Source: Tigriopus japonicus
Taxonomy: Eukaryota; Arthropoda; Copepoda; Harpacticoida; Harpacticidae
Assembly (NCBI GenBank): GCA_010645155.1
Contig: CM021314.1
Coordinates: forward strand, 2,860,219 to 2,924,218
Length of the DNA stretch: 64,000 bases
Direction of reading: 5' to 3'
Below the pieces are notes generated by a model that saw only the letters and a program-made list of their open reading frames with translations, searched no databases and was not told the DNA's origin. Made by a program: the position numbers and the translations under genes. Positions within the stretch are counted from its first letter, which is position 1, and every line of letters begins with the position of its first letter. Of the stretch, positions 46,751 to 57,806 are shown one piece after another.

Positions 46751-49483
46751 GATAGTTCAAGAGGAAAATAAATAAACATTTTATGGAGAAATATCAGGTT
46801 ACTAAAATCAAAGCAAAGAGAGAGACTTCTTTTGGATTTTCTTCGTCCTTGAGCAAAGAAGCGACGAGCCGTTTTTTACGAGGAACTCTTAAACGAGCAA
46901 AAGGTCAAAAAGTTAAATAAAACTATTTTTCAATCTAGAAGAATACATGGTTACTTGACGAAGAGTTAATGGACTTTACACATAGCTTCGGGGCCCACCA
47001 AAAACCTCTATTGGGCCCACCTGTCTACTTCATGAACAAGACGAGGCCGACAATTTTGATATTTGTTTTTCACTAAAAGGAATAAACAGAGGTAGAAAAA
47101 GCTGGATTACATTTGAATTACGCATGTACATGTCTAGAAGAAATCCCAAAATCAAGATGATATTACTGTTGTCACAATTGTGAGATTTGGGTTCAAACAG
47201 ATCACAAAGTCACTATAGTTTAATTTTCTAATACGCGTTTGCCTGGTTCAATTGTCTCCAAGTTTTGCTCTCAAGACTAGATCTTTTTAATTGTCCTCTC
47301 TCGGCATATTTCTCATAGATTGAATGCTGAGAATGTGGAAGAGTCTAATCTAGCTTTGGATGCTTTTATCTACTTCTGCCCCAACTGTCCATCAATTCAG
47401 CAATCAAATGGGTTCAAAAGCTATCAGAACACATTTCAAGATACACTTTTATTTCCAAAAAAACTAGTTGATGAGTTCAAAAGTTCAAAGTTGTTTTCAG
47501 CCTTCGTGCAGTCAAGTTCATTTTGTTCACTTATGGGTACTTGGTGTTCAGATTTGTCTAATACTAGTTATTGCCCACCCTGTTAGCATTAATTCTTTAG
47601 TCTCTAGGATAGCAAACATTTTTTTGTCTTTTATGGACTTATGGACTCTCAAAGGCTGTTGTATCATAACTCAGGTCCCACAGGGTTCCTTTGTGATCTC
47701 AGTAGTGTCTGCAGGATGGTTAACTTGACATATTTTTTGATTGTTGTCCTTCTTAATGGTTTCTCTGCTAATTAAAATTATAAAATAGAATTTCAATGAA
47801 ATAGGAGTTCAACACCGTCAAATAGTATTGCTTCTTTCCCCTTTTATGCACGTTGATTACATTGAAATTAATTTCTGTTCCGATTTACTAATGACCAAGA
47901 CGAAATTCATTATGGTTCACGTCTAGCTCTTGAGTATTTCTTTAAAACTAGAAGTATTCGTGATTGAACAAAAAGGAAATTGAGCCTCAGGTTTCTAGAT
48001 CCGGTCAACAGGTTTTACATTGCACTTGACCAGAAATGGTCACTCGAACTTTTCATGACGCAATATCCTTGTGTCCTAAAGACGTTTTTTTTTAATGACT
48101 AGCAAAACCTGTACGAGCAATCTCTGCCAGTTTGTGAAAGGCTAAGTACATTGGACAGTACTTTAAGAATCAATCTAAGAATCCGGTCTGACATGCTCCA
48201 AATTTTTCTTTATAATTTCATCGATTAGGACAGACTTGCTTGTTCGAAAAACCGATTGCGGCCAACCACGTCCATTGATAACCAACGGAGTGTTCAGAGT
48301 TCATTCCAACCACGCCGTTACTTAGCTCCAGTTTCACATTTCAGGCAAGGTCTTCCTGTCACCGAAATTGAACCACTAAAGTGTACAATGCAGATCATTT
48401 GTTTTGTTTGTCTCATTGTTCAATTGGCTTCGGTCTATGATGTGTACATACTACAAAGGTCCACCATATCATCCAAGCACAAACACACATCCAGGCTCGA
48501 CTACATAAACTGAAACTGTGTGTAGTGTTCTACAGAAGAGAATAGGTGAACGAGAACACTATTTGCTCAAGATCTGTGTGTCATGTGTTTGTCAAGGTTG
48601 TTTGGGAAACGAGCAAGAGAGAAGGAATATCATCCCGGAATGACACAACCAAATAAAGGGTTAACGCACAGACGCCATTTCATTTGAACTGGCAAGCGTT
48701 TGGCCGCCTTAGTGACGTTTTTGTTTGTCTTTAATGAGAAAGTTTGGTCCAAATGATGTTTTTAAATTCTTCACTAATTGATATACGTTTAAGTGAAGGC
48801 AAACGATTGCAACTGTAGATTCATGTAGAAAATCGTCGTATAAGAATGTTACTCTCTAAAAACTTGTACTGTTGATACTAGTGTGAAGATGGATTTCATT
48901 GACTACAAAATAATTCATATAACTGGCTGATGTGGGAGATAACCATCGGATTATGATACACTTCTTGTTATTTTATCGACTATGTATACCCTGCAGTATT
49001 ACTAAAACCATCCTAGAACAAAAAGAGGCAACTGAAAACAATCCAATATTTTAGGAGAGAAAAGTAGTACTTAAAACGTATGATATTCAAAATTCCCACT
49101 TTCTTACTGTTTACTGTACTCCGTTTTTGTCACCATGTCGTGTCAAATATGGAGAACTAGCAAAAAGTGTATCAGTTAGGGCTAGAAATTTCATGCAACT
49201 CAAAGAGTCATGAATGCTCCATTTCGTTCAAGCCGCAAATATTGATGGGTTGGCTGATTTTGATTGGATTCATATATTCAAGATTCGAATATATGCTGAA
49301 ATGCGGACATTGCTTTAAGCCAATCAGTACCGTGCATGCAGTGGCACGTAATATTTAATTTAAATGTGCAAAAAATGTATTTGATTTAGCCAAAACATTA
49401 TAACCAGGCCTAACAAATTTGGTAAAAAACATTGCAAAAAATGTATTCTTTTTGGTAATCATTTTGGTGATCACACCTGAAAT
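46751..49483. other. Non-coding stretch with possible retroelement traces
   Basis: No supported gene. Around 47460-47730 one plus frame contains PVSINSLVSRI and further on QVPQGSFVISVV, reminiscent of reverse transcriptase blocks but too short to call. At about 48387 a short ORF begins with a hydrophobic MQIICFVCLIVQLASVYDVY after a good acceptor-like CACATTTCAG; this may be a signal peptide or chance. Confidence 0.3.
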
Positions 49484-49490
49484 CGGGAGG

Positions 49491-49603
49491 GACTTGGCCT
49501 GGCGTCGGACGGGACTCGGCCTGGGATCTGAGGGGATTCTGCCTGGCATCGAAGGGAGGCTCGGCCTGGCATGGGAGGGAGACTTGACCTTGCACTGGGG
49601 AAC
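49491..49603. repeat. GC-rich 22-23 bp minisatellite, about five copies
   Basis: Imperfect units centred on GGCCTGGCATC/GGCCTGGGATC repeat about every 22-23 bp. It stands out from the AT-rich surroundings and creates overlapping ORFs on both strands. Confidence 0.7.
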
Positions 49604-51289
49604 ATCCCTTGGCGGAGATGGCTTGGTGGAAATCTACAGGGAGACATCACTTTTGGGGGAGTTGTATGGGAACCAGTTTTTTGTCCCAAATACCAAAATA
49701 AGGACCAATGTTGCAACAAAATACCTAAAGTTGAACTCAAAACATATCAACAGTCTGTAGAAATGTGGATAATGGGTAAGGTGTAAACAACGGGAAGCCA
49801 ATTCACCTACTACGTAAATTCTACAAATATCGGAATTAAAAGGCTTTGGTTTTGTTTTTCATTTCAGTTAGAAGCAAATGAAGCTTGTTTATATACCGTA
49901 AGAAAATATGTTTTTGGACGTTTTTTGTGTATGGGGATGAAAAAGGGGACCCCGGGACCCTTAAGAAGCGCTCAGGAGGCCCTGACTCAAAAATGTTTAA
50001 CAACCCCCTGTTCTAGACTAATCGAAACCCCGGGTGGTGCAGCAGTTTTTTGTTTTAAATTCAATTCTTTAGTGTATTTCACATTCTTATTCAAAGTCAA
50101 TTTGATATGTGAAACAATTAGGCAAAAAGGGGCCCTTCATCGTTTATCTTCTCAAGTCTTAGTCTATCTTAGTCTTCCTCAATATTTCCAATGTTGCCGA
50201 CATGATTTGAACGACCTTGATGTTCACTGTCTTGACACACATCCAATTAAATGTGCTTTGAACTTTTGAACTCTAGTGATTTTCCTATCGCTAAACCCCG
50301 AATGGGCTCAATATTGTATATTCACAATAACATATTGTATTTATAATCTGACATTACGTTTGTACCGTATCTATGAGAAGCAATCTCGCAATAAAGATTA
50401 TTATTATCATCAATTTCTTTTAGTCCAGCTTTTTATGAGTCACTGTATTATGATACATTACTAGTTGATAATGTTCTCTTTTAAAAAGAACGACACATTT
50501 TTTAAGAAACAACTAAATGATGCATGCACAGGACGCATGAACGCAGTCATATTTCTGAAATAGGCACCCAGTAAGTGTTGACTTACTTTAAAAATGATAA
50601 ACGCTAAAAACCAACATTAAGTCCCGGAAAACCACGTGACAAAAAAAGCCCAAAAAGGAGGAAAACTGATGATCAAGTTGACAGACTTCCAAAGAAAATG
50701 GAAAGCTAGATTGAGACTTACGGCAATTAGACGATGAAAATTTAATAAGTCTAGAATGACGACGGCAAAGCATTGATCCTCACGATTCGATTCTTTTATC
50801 TTTACATTGGTCTATTCACTCTTATTGGGTATTCACTCGGTTCGTTAGTTAGTTGGTGCACGCACGTATAGATCGATCTCAAAGGCCCAAGATTAGGCTT
50901 CCATTCCCCAATGGGTAATCTACAACGTACTGTACTGCACAAGAAACCAACTTTTTTGATAATGGTGGGTTTAACTTTGAACACGACTGGAATGACAGAA
51001 AAGACGACTTAACATATATAATTTGAAGAAATGCATTGCAAAAAGTCCATTTTACACGCACTTCGGTACTTTTTTATCGCAGGGTAAGTATCAAAGTGTT
51101 TAGAAGCTAATATATGTCTCAAAGGTGACAGTTTGCTCAAGGTGAGAATGTATTTTGAACATTTCACACAAGTGCACGATCAAGTGATCCAAAAACCATG
51201 ATCAGTAAGGACAATAAAATCAAAAGAGATTGCTTCTGGTGGTCAATCAATCGATGAAGACCGATGATAAGGCAAACAAGGCCTCAAAT
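49604..51289. other. Non-coding stretch upstream of the LLRF precursor gene
   Basis: No supported gene. AT-rich sequence with short unconvincing ORFs. Confidence 0.35.
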
Positions 51290-51292
51290 ATT

Positions 51293-51300
51293 TATAAAAG
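51293..51300 (+). promoter_or_regulatory. TATA-box candidate, distal promoter of the LLRF gene
   Basis: TATAAAAG, a near-perfect TATA box, 570 bases before the precursor ATG. A consensus donor (TTCAG followed by GTGAGT) at 51522 could end a 5' UTR exon starting here, with an acceptor such as CTATCGCAG (51832-51840). Confidence 0.35.
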
Positions 51301-51775
51301 GTCGCCGCGCATCTCGCTGGAGGAAGTGTTTGGTCCCAACCTTCAAGCACCAATAAAATTATAAAACCAACGTACTTGTTGCCACTGCAGAATATGGTTT
51401 TCATTCTGTGAGGCAAACTAAAGAATTAACGGCACCAAGCCATTGAATTCACTCAGTAGTACACTACCCTCACCTCCAGAGATACTTTTTACGGAGCCTT
51501 TCTTTCCTCAAAGTGAATTCAGGTGAGTTCTTATCGTTCAAACCGGCCTCGTTTCGTTCTCCACGCTTGGTTTCAACGTGTGAAAAGGCCGCCACCCCAG
51601 TTTCCTTTCTGAAGTGGACTTCTCGTCAAAAGGCTCTTGGTGCGTGCCTCGGAAATATTTCCCGATTGGGGATTGGCGGCGCCGTCGTGGGTTGGAAAGT
51701 CACGCTCGAGTGAGCACGCACGGAGCCCGAGGATTCTTCCTTGAGGAATCTTATTTGGATCCTTCTCTCGTTTGG

Positions 51776-51796
51776 TCGTTCGTTCGTTCGTTCGAT
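51776..51796. repeat. CGTT tetranucleotide repeat
   Basis: Five consecutive CGTT units upstream of the LLRF precursor start. Confidence 0.7.
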
Positions 51797-51819
51797 CGAG
51801 CAACCAGTCCTCAAGGGGG

Positions 51820-51857
51820 TATAAACAAGGCTATCGCAGAGGGAGAGCTCGTCATTC
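51820..51857 (+). promoter_or_regulatory. TATA and initiator candidate, proximal promoter of the LLRF gene
   Basis: TATAAAC at 51820-51826 followed 34 bases downstream by an A within GTCATTC (51854). It would give a leader of only 18 bases before the ATG at 51872. Confidence 0.35.
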
Positions 51858-51871
51858 ATTGAGACAGGACC

Positions 51872-52160
51872 ATGCGAAGAAGGAAACTCATCAATGAGGA
51901 CGAAGACAATGAAGACCAAGCCAGTTCGAGTTGCCACCTTGCCCCTGACACAATGTACCACCTCTCTGGTCAGCACTTGATGTCGCCAAGAACTCCTCGT
52001 TACAGATCCTCAACCAATCAGTCTGACTCTCGTTGGCTTTGTTCCTCATTGGGGATCACGTTGTCCTTCTCGTCGTCTTATTTGATCTTGATCGTTGTGG
52101 TGGCTTTGATTTGCCCTTCGGTTAGTGGCTATCGATCACCGGGAGCTTTGGAATACAATG
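51872..52160 (+). CDS. LLRF precursor exon 1 (signal sequence)
   Basis: ATG at 51872 (GGACCATGC) to a GTGAGT donor, 96 codons plus one base. In-frame ATGs at codons 28 and 37 would give a more usual signal peptide; from codon 1 the hydrophobic core is preceded by more than 50 mostly polar residues, so the true start may be downstream. After SVSG the chain continues YRSPGALEYN. Confidence 0.75.
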
Positions 52161-55100
52161 GTGAGTGAGAGAGATCTTCCTCCTGGGTGTTCATACGTGA
52201 TACTACACTCTCTACATAGAATGAATCTACTGAGATTGAAGTGACACTCCACTTAACGGAACTGGATCCATGTCATTTGATCTGGAACAAAAGCAGCCTC
52301 TGGCTAAAAGGACTGACTCCAAGCATGATTTAGACCGTCTGTTGTGTTTCCGGCTCTAAGAATGCGAAACAAGTCTGGACAAATAATATTCATTATCTAT
52401 CCGTGTTTGTACATGTCTTGGTGAGCAGATCAATTTGAATTAAAGGTTCAACGCCATCTCGTTGGCCCAAGATCTTGGCAAAACATGAAGGATTGCTTTC
52501 ATTTTGACGCTTGTTCAAGAGGCTTCTAATGAATAATTGATATTCTTAGTCTCCTGAAATGTACATTAGTTGGAACACCCGATGCATTCGGGTTGCAAGG
52601 AAACAGGAACTCAGACCAAAACAGAGACAAGGATGAAGCTTTTACAAAGCAATGTTAGCAACTCATGGCAGAAAACAACTCCTATGAAGACTTTCTTCTC
52701 GTTAAACCAAGGAATTTATTCGTATGTTGTGTGTTGGAAAATGATCAGTGACGTTCTCCGAAGAAGTGATTTCCTTGAGTAGAGTTGAATTTCGAGACAA
52801 TTACATTGTTTTTGGAAAAGAATGCCTTAAAAGCAAGTTCATTGGGAGATTTCGTAATTATTTATGAGATGGATGCATTCTGAGCAACCAGACGAAAACT
52901 TTCTGTTATGTCTTGGAGATTTTGGGATTAAGTGGGAAATTGTTAGAGACCAATCTTTTTTACCAAGGCTAATAAGAAGCTACTAGAAATAAAGTGTTTT
53001 TTTTGTCCGTTGAATATCAATTTATTTTCAATAAACTTTATTCATCTGTAGCAATAAACTGATGTTGGGTTTTTGCCCATTATTTTTCCACCTTGATTCG
53101 GGTCAGTGTCCGTTTTGAGGTCTAAATCAAGTCAAAATGAAACAGAAATCTTCGATTAATGTATTGACTCTTTAAAGCTTAGAAATGGAAATTGAAATGA
53201 ATTTGGTTTGTCATTTGGGATCGGACCATCGATACCTTGAATTGTGGTTGTAGTGCTACATTTTTCAAAGACAATTTCGTAAGTTGTCAACAAGCGCAGC
53301 AATAATTGAACAGAATGCGTCGTTCCTTCTTCGTTAACATGTTGCCAATGCATCCTTCCTGCTCAAATGGACAATGTAATTTGACAAAATATTATTATTA
53401 GATCCTAGTTTGACCGTCGTATGGTGGCCCCAAAAAGGCAAGTTGGCTCTTGTCGGAGGGGCTATTAAGGACAAAACCCAAAAGGCTTCTGCTCGATTTC
53501 CATTGTCACGACGACAAAGAGCGTTTTTTGATTCACACGCCATCACTTTACATAGCAAAATAGAGCGTTCAGTATTAAAGCTTTCCCATCACTTGCTTTC
53601 TTTTTCATAGTAAAAGTCAACAATTGGAATGTTTGTCTTCGATATCGAGTTTCGACAAAAGTTGTTTGCAATTAAAAGTAGGTGTGGTACATTTGTTAGA
53701 GAACCTCTATCATTTCACACGAAATGTATGGTTACAGTCTGAATTATATACAAGAATATTGTACGTCAGCAGCTACATTATTTTTTCTGATATGTAGGTA
53801 CACTCTGAATGTCAATTTCGTTCATAGCGAAAAGCATTTCAATATCAAGATTTAATGTAATGTCAATTATTCTTATACCTGACTCACTGAAAATGCCTTC
53901 AAAAAGTGCAATCAAATTCAGGCTCATGTAGTCGTCTGGGTAGAGTGTTAAGTTTTTATTTTTAAAGTAAACCAAAGACAAGTTAGGTTAACGGGCCTCG
54001 AGTATATGTATAATCAACGAAAATTAATCTGATCTGGTTTTGATTTACTCTAAAATAAAAATTGTGTTCGTTACTATGTGAACTTGTGTTGAAAGAGCGC
54101 CTGTCCTTGATCAAACTTCTGGGATGTAATTGTTCAGGTTGTCTTGTTGTCATTTCTTGTTGTGGGACAAAAATTATTAATTTTTGTCCCACGCCAGACC
54201 ACACGAACGACCAGATAAATAACGCACTCATTTTCATAAAAAAATGCTCGATTACTGATGGCCACATTGCTCTAGGAAGCAGATGAATTCAGTATGATTA
54301 CTTAGGTTGTTGCAAGACAAACACAAAGTCATGAAGTTCGAGTAATTTTGAGATTTCAACAGCTTATCGTAAATTTCGAAAATTAAAGCGCCTTTCCTCA
54401 GTCTTTCCCAAATGGTATGATGGCTTGGAATACACAATAAAAGTTTGCTATCTTATTGAATGCACTGTTAAATACGGAAAGCTAAAATTTGGCCTTGATT
54501 CAATTCCCCTTTAACCTTAAAAAGATCAACACAAGGTTCGCACAACGAAGCCAAATGATATTTTTGATTAAAATTTATTGCTGGTAACTTCTTGGGCTCA
54601 ACCGGGAGAAATACATGCGGTACGAATTAAGACAATATGACTTCCAGTTTCTGTTATTTCTTGAGACTTATCAAGACCTATCTTATCATTTCATTGCAGT
54701 TTGTAAGCATTGTTAACGACGAAATAATGACTACTTAGAGTACAAGAACTAGGAACACACAAGCCTTGTTACTGTGACAGAGGTAGTTCCTCTCAAAACA
54801 TGCCAAACAGAAATGAATTCCCACCTGGAACAATAATGCCAAGACTTCTCTTTTGCATGATGGCAATTTGACATGTCTACTTTTCTTTTGACCCCTCAAT
54901 TTCTTTTTTCACACCATTGCAGAGAAACAGTATGGATCAAGTTCGACACTTCCCTCAAATTGAGTGGTATTACGTGTCCAAATGAGATAAGTGCGTTTCC
55001 CATTCATTGACCTCTTTCGTGTCTAGTTATCTATGTATTGACTTTGGTGGCATGAACTCAGGCTAATTCACGTTCATTTGATCAAGATCATGTAGACCAT

Positions 55101-56864
55101 TTTAAGACTTAAGTAGTGTCCCCAAAGAGGATTAACGTTCACTTTGATGACATTTGACATTCTTAAGTATCTTGGGAAAGTGGAAAGGTTTCTTTTGGCC
55201 TTTAAGAAACAAAGAATACTTGTTAATATCAACCTTGGGTTCTTCTTTTGAAGTGTTCACTTAAGGCCTCAAAGGATTTTTTTTAAGGATCAGTACTATC
55301 GACTTTGTTGAGGAGACAAACGACTCGGAAAATACTGAAAATGTAAGCCCTGAAAACGCTCCCGAAAATACTCAGATATACTCTTTTGAATCAATAGTTT
55401 TAGCTGAAACAAAAGCTAAATTTTGCATGTGGTACATATTTACTTTATGTGCTCTTTCCAAGAAACCTCCAACTGTTTACCATGAAGATTGAAAAATGAA
55501 AAAAAAATGTTTATTTCGGGATTCGTCAAAAAGTCTGAATACACATTGCTTTACGGACAAGTAAGTTCGTAGATAGATTCTAGAGGTAAATCTCCTGACC
55601 TTACATGATCTAAGCTAACAGTAGTTTAATTGAACTGAACTTGAAGGACGAAGAGAGCACTGAAGACTTACTACAAAGTTCACGTGATGGGTATTTGAGG
55701 TAGTGGAAGTTGGATTAAAACCCGGATTAAAGTGGAACTTTGTAACAACTCCGTGATCATAGGAGCGGAACGTTTCCAAAATTGAGGCACAAAAAGCAAG
55801 AGAAATAGAGATGACTCGTAAGATCAGACGAGCTAATAAAGTCATTCCAACAAACAATCTACCTCAATTCTACAAAGTCTGATGCTTTTAAAACTGACGT
55901 CCCTTTTCAAATACGGCTTTCCTTTTTTACAGAACTGGCTCCTGTGGAACAAGAGAGCAGCCAAGAGTCTTCAGATGTGGTTCCCACTTATGAAGCTCTC
56001 GAGGAACTAGCCAACACATTGGCCTCTGAGGGGTCTGAGGAGGACCAAGGAGACAACGAAAATGGGTTCCAAATCCCCTGGTCATACCTCTTGGATTCAA
56101 GGCCTCGTCGATCCCATTTGCATCAGGATGAACATCTCCTCCGTTTCGGCAAGAGAGCCCAAAGTCCCATGGCCAATTATGCCAACCAGCCTCTTGATGA
56201 GGACAACGTGGAGCCAAGAGCTTCCCGGAGTGGCAATCATCTCCTTCGATTCAGCCGAAGTGGACCCGACCATCTCCTGAGGTTCAGTAAACGAGATGGT
56301 GCCCATCTATTACGATTCAACCGTGCCCACGACGACGCTCATATGTTGCGTTTTGGCCGTAGTCACCCTGACGAGCCTGACACCCAACAATACCGGTCGG
56401 CTCGAGCGGGAGAAGAGCATCTTTTGCGCTTCAGCCGAAGCGGTGGAGACCATCTCCTACGTTTTAGTCGGGGTGACGAGGATCACCTTTTGCGATTCAG
56501 TCGGTCTTCACCGGACCATTTGCTTCGATTCAGTCGGACGCCAGGCAAGATGTTGCGGGCCGTTCGAACTCCGGAGTTACTAAAGAGATTCCAGACGGAT
56601 TTAGGGGAAGACGGCACCGATTTCAACCGGATGAACCGAATGGTGAGCAACGATCATTTGTTGCGCTTCAGCCGTTCCGGGGCGGATCACTTGCTCCGGT
56701 TCAGTAAACGAAGCGCCTCCAATGCCGATGATGACGATGATAACAACAACGACGATAGCCACCTCCTCCGATTTGCCCGCGACAGTAGCAATATGGACAG
56801 TGCACAAAACGGCCCACAGAATAGATTTACCCGGCAAGATTCCCACCTCCTCCGATTTGCTTAA
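51872..56864 (+). CDS. Multicopy HLLRF neuropeptide-type precursor
   Basis: Two exons (51872-52160 and 55933-56864) join in phase 1 across a 3.77-kb GT-AG intron, giving 406 residues. Exon 1 encodes a hydrophobic segment (LILIVVVALICP, about residues 71-82), a likely signal peptide ending SVSG. Exon 2 encodes an acidic spacer and 13 copies of HLLRF or HMLRF. Two copies are followed by Gly and basic residues, predicting amidated SHLHQDEHLLRF and AHDDAHMLRF (or shorter forms). Eight are followed by Ser, one by Asn and two by Ala, so they cannot be amidated; examples are SGPDHLLRFS, SGGDHLLRFS and QDSHLLRFA. Copies are separated by Arg or Lys-Arg. DHLLRF recalls myosuppressin (DHVFLRFamide) and sulfakinin (GHMRFamide), but neither family has this many copies. 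Secretory regulation, presumably neural, is an inference. The first canonical downstream AATAAA I see is at about 58079. Confidence 0.85.
54162..54192. repeat. Perfect short hairpin in the LLRF gene intron
   Basis: 14-nt arms GTGGGACAAAAATT and AATTTTTGTCCCAC around a 3-nt loop. Confidence 0.7.
55933..56864 (+). CDS. LLRF precursor exon 2 (peptide array)
   Basis: Acceptor TTTTTTACAG. Opens ELAPVEQESSQESSDVVPTY, an acidic spacer, then the array. Between the ninth and tenth copies lies a degenerate stretch (KMLRAVR, ELLKRF, DFNRMNR) that looks like decayed repeat units. An Asp/Asn run precedes the twelfth copy. A near-unit NRFTR sits before the last copy. Ends directly after HLLRFA with TAA. 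Confidence 0.88.
56133..56861 (+). repeat. Coding tandem array of 13 HLLRF/HMLRF units
   Basis: Unit spacing in the compact parts is 10-12 residues (30-36 nt). The residue after RF is, in order, G, S, S, N, G, S, S, S, S, S, S, A, A. All Ser codons are AGC or AGT, Asn is AAC, Ala GCC or GCT, Gly GGC. Confidence 0.9.
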
Positions 56865-57330
56865 GCTTTGAGGGCAGTAGTAGCGCGGGGACGAACCCAA
56901 CGAGTCTTCGCCGTGAAGACTGGAACAAGTCCAGCACGGCCAGCAGCCAGCCCCATCCAGCCCCATCACGCGATGGAAGAACCCGAGCCTAAGTGTCTAA
57001 CCCCACACCAATCTAATAACACTGGAAGAGAGGTACCCTAACTAGTATATTGATTAACAAGAAAACCATCATTCACTTACTTACTCACTCGCTAACTTGC
57101 TTACTCACACACCATTATAATCCATCGATCCAGTCAGTCCTCCTTTCTAAGTAAACCTGTGGAACTGACCTATCTACACATTTATGAGTATTACTATAAT
57201 CATTCACATTCTGATTACAAATATTTTTCTTGTGTTTTAATACAACATAGAAAATCTTATCTTGTCATCGTTGTGTAGTGCTTCTCTTTTACTTCTGCTA
57301 GTGCTGAAGCTCCTTGTCAATTGATACACC

Positions 57331-57370
57331 TATCATCATCATCATTATCATTATCACTCATTATCTTCAC
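57331..57370. repeat. ATC-rich simple repeat
   Basis: ATC/ATTATC units. Confidence 0.65.
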
Positions 57371-57755
57371 TTGTTCACTCTCCCTCATTATGAAACTAAA
57401 GAACCCCCTTTAACGCAAAAATCGTCATTTTGGCAACTTCAGCAACGAGAAACTCCTAGAGACAACTCGCCTAATAATAAGCTCTAACACAACTATTTGT
57501 ATTGAGACAGGATCAATCTACACTGAGGGAAACTTTTTATCATTGAAGCAATTCCAATCGATATTCTCTTTTATCATCTATCAACCATCTTCAAAATCCA
57601 ACATTCCACTATCATTTCTGACCTCAATCCACATTTGGAAGCATTTTTGGGAAAGAAGTTCACACATATCAACAACCATTGGAAGCCACCCAACATGCAC
57701 AATATTTGGTGTGGGACTACCTTCTTCATACTACTACTTCAAGAACAACTATTGT

Positions 57756-57806
57756 CATCATTATTATTATAATTATTATTATTACTATTACTATTAATAC
57801 TACTCC
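57756..57806. repeat. ATT-rich simple repeat
   Basis: ATT/ACT trinucleotide units. Confidence 0.65.

Noticed and set aside
49419..49760. 113-codon plus-strand ORF
   Set aside because: Its central part is the GC-rich minisatellite, which is open in several frames and on both strands.
56296..56583. 95-codon plus ORF overlapping the LLRF array in another frame
   Set aside because: Frame shadow; it begins within the repeats and has no features.
56601..56969. 122-codon minus-strand ORF over the LLRF array
   Set aside because: Antisense of the peptide repeats, with Cys/Trp-rich low-information content.
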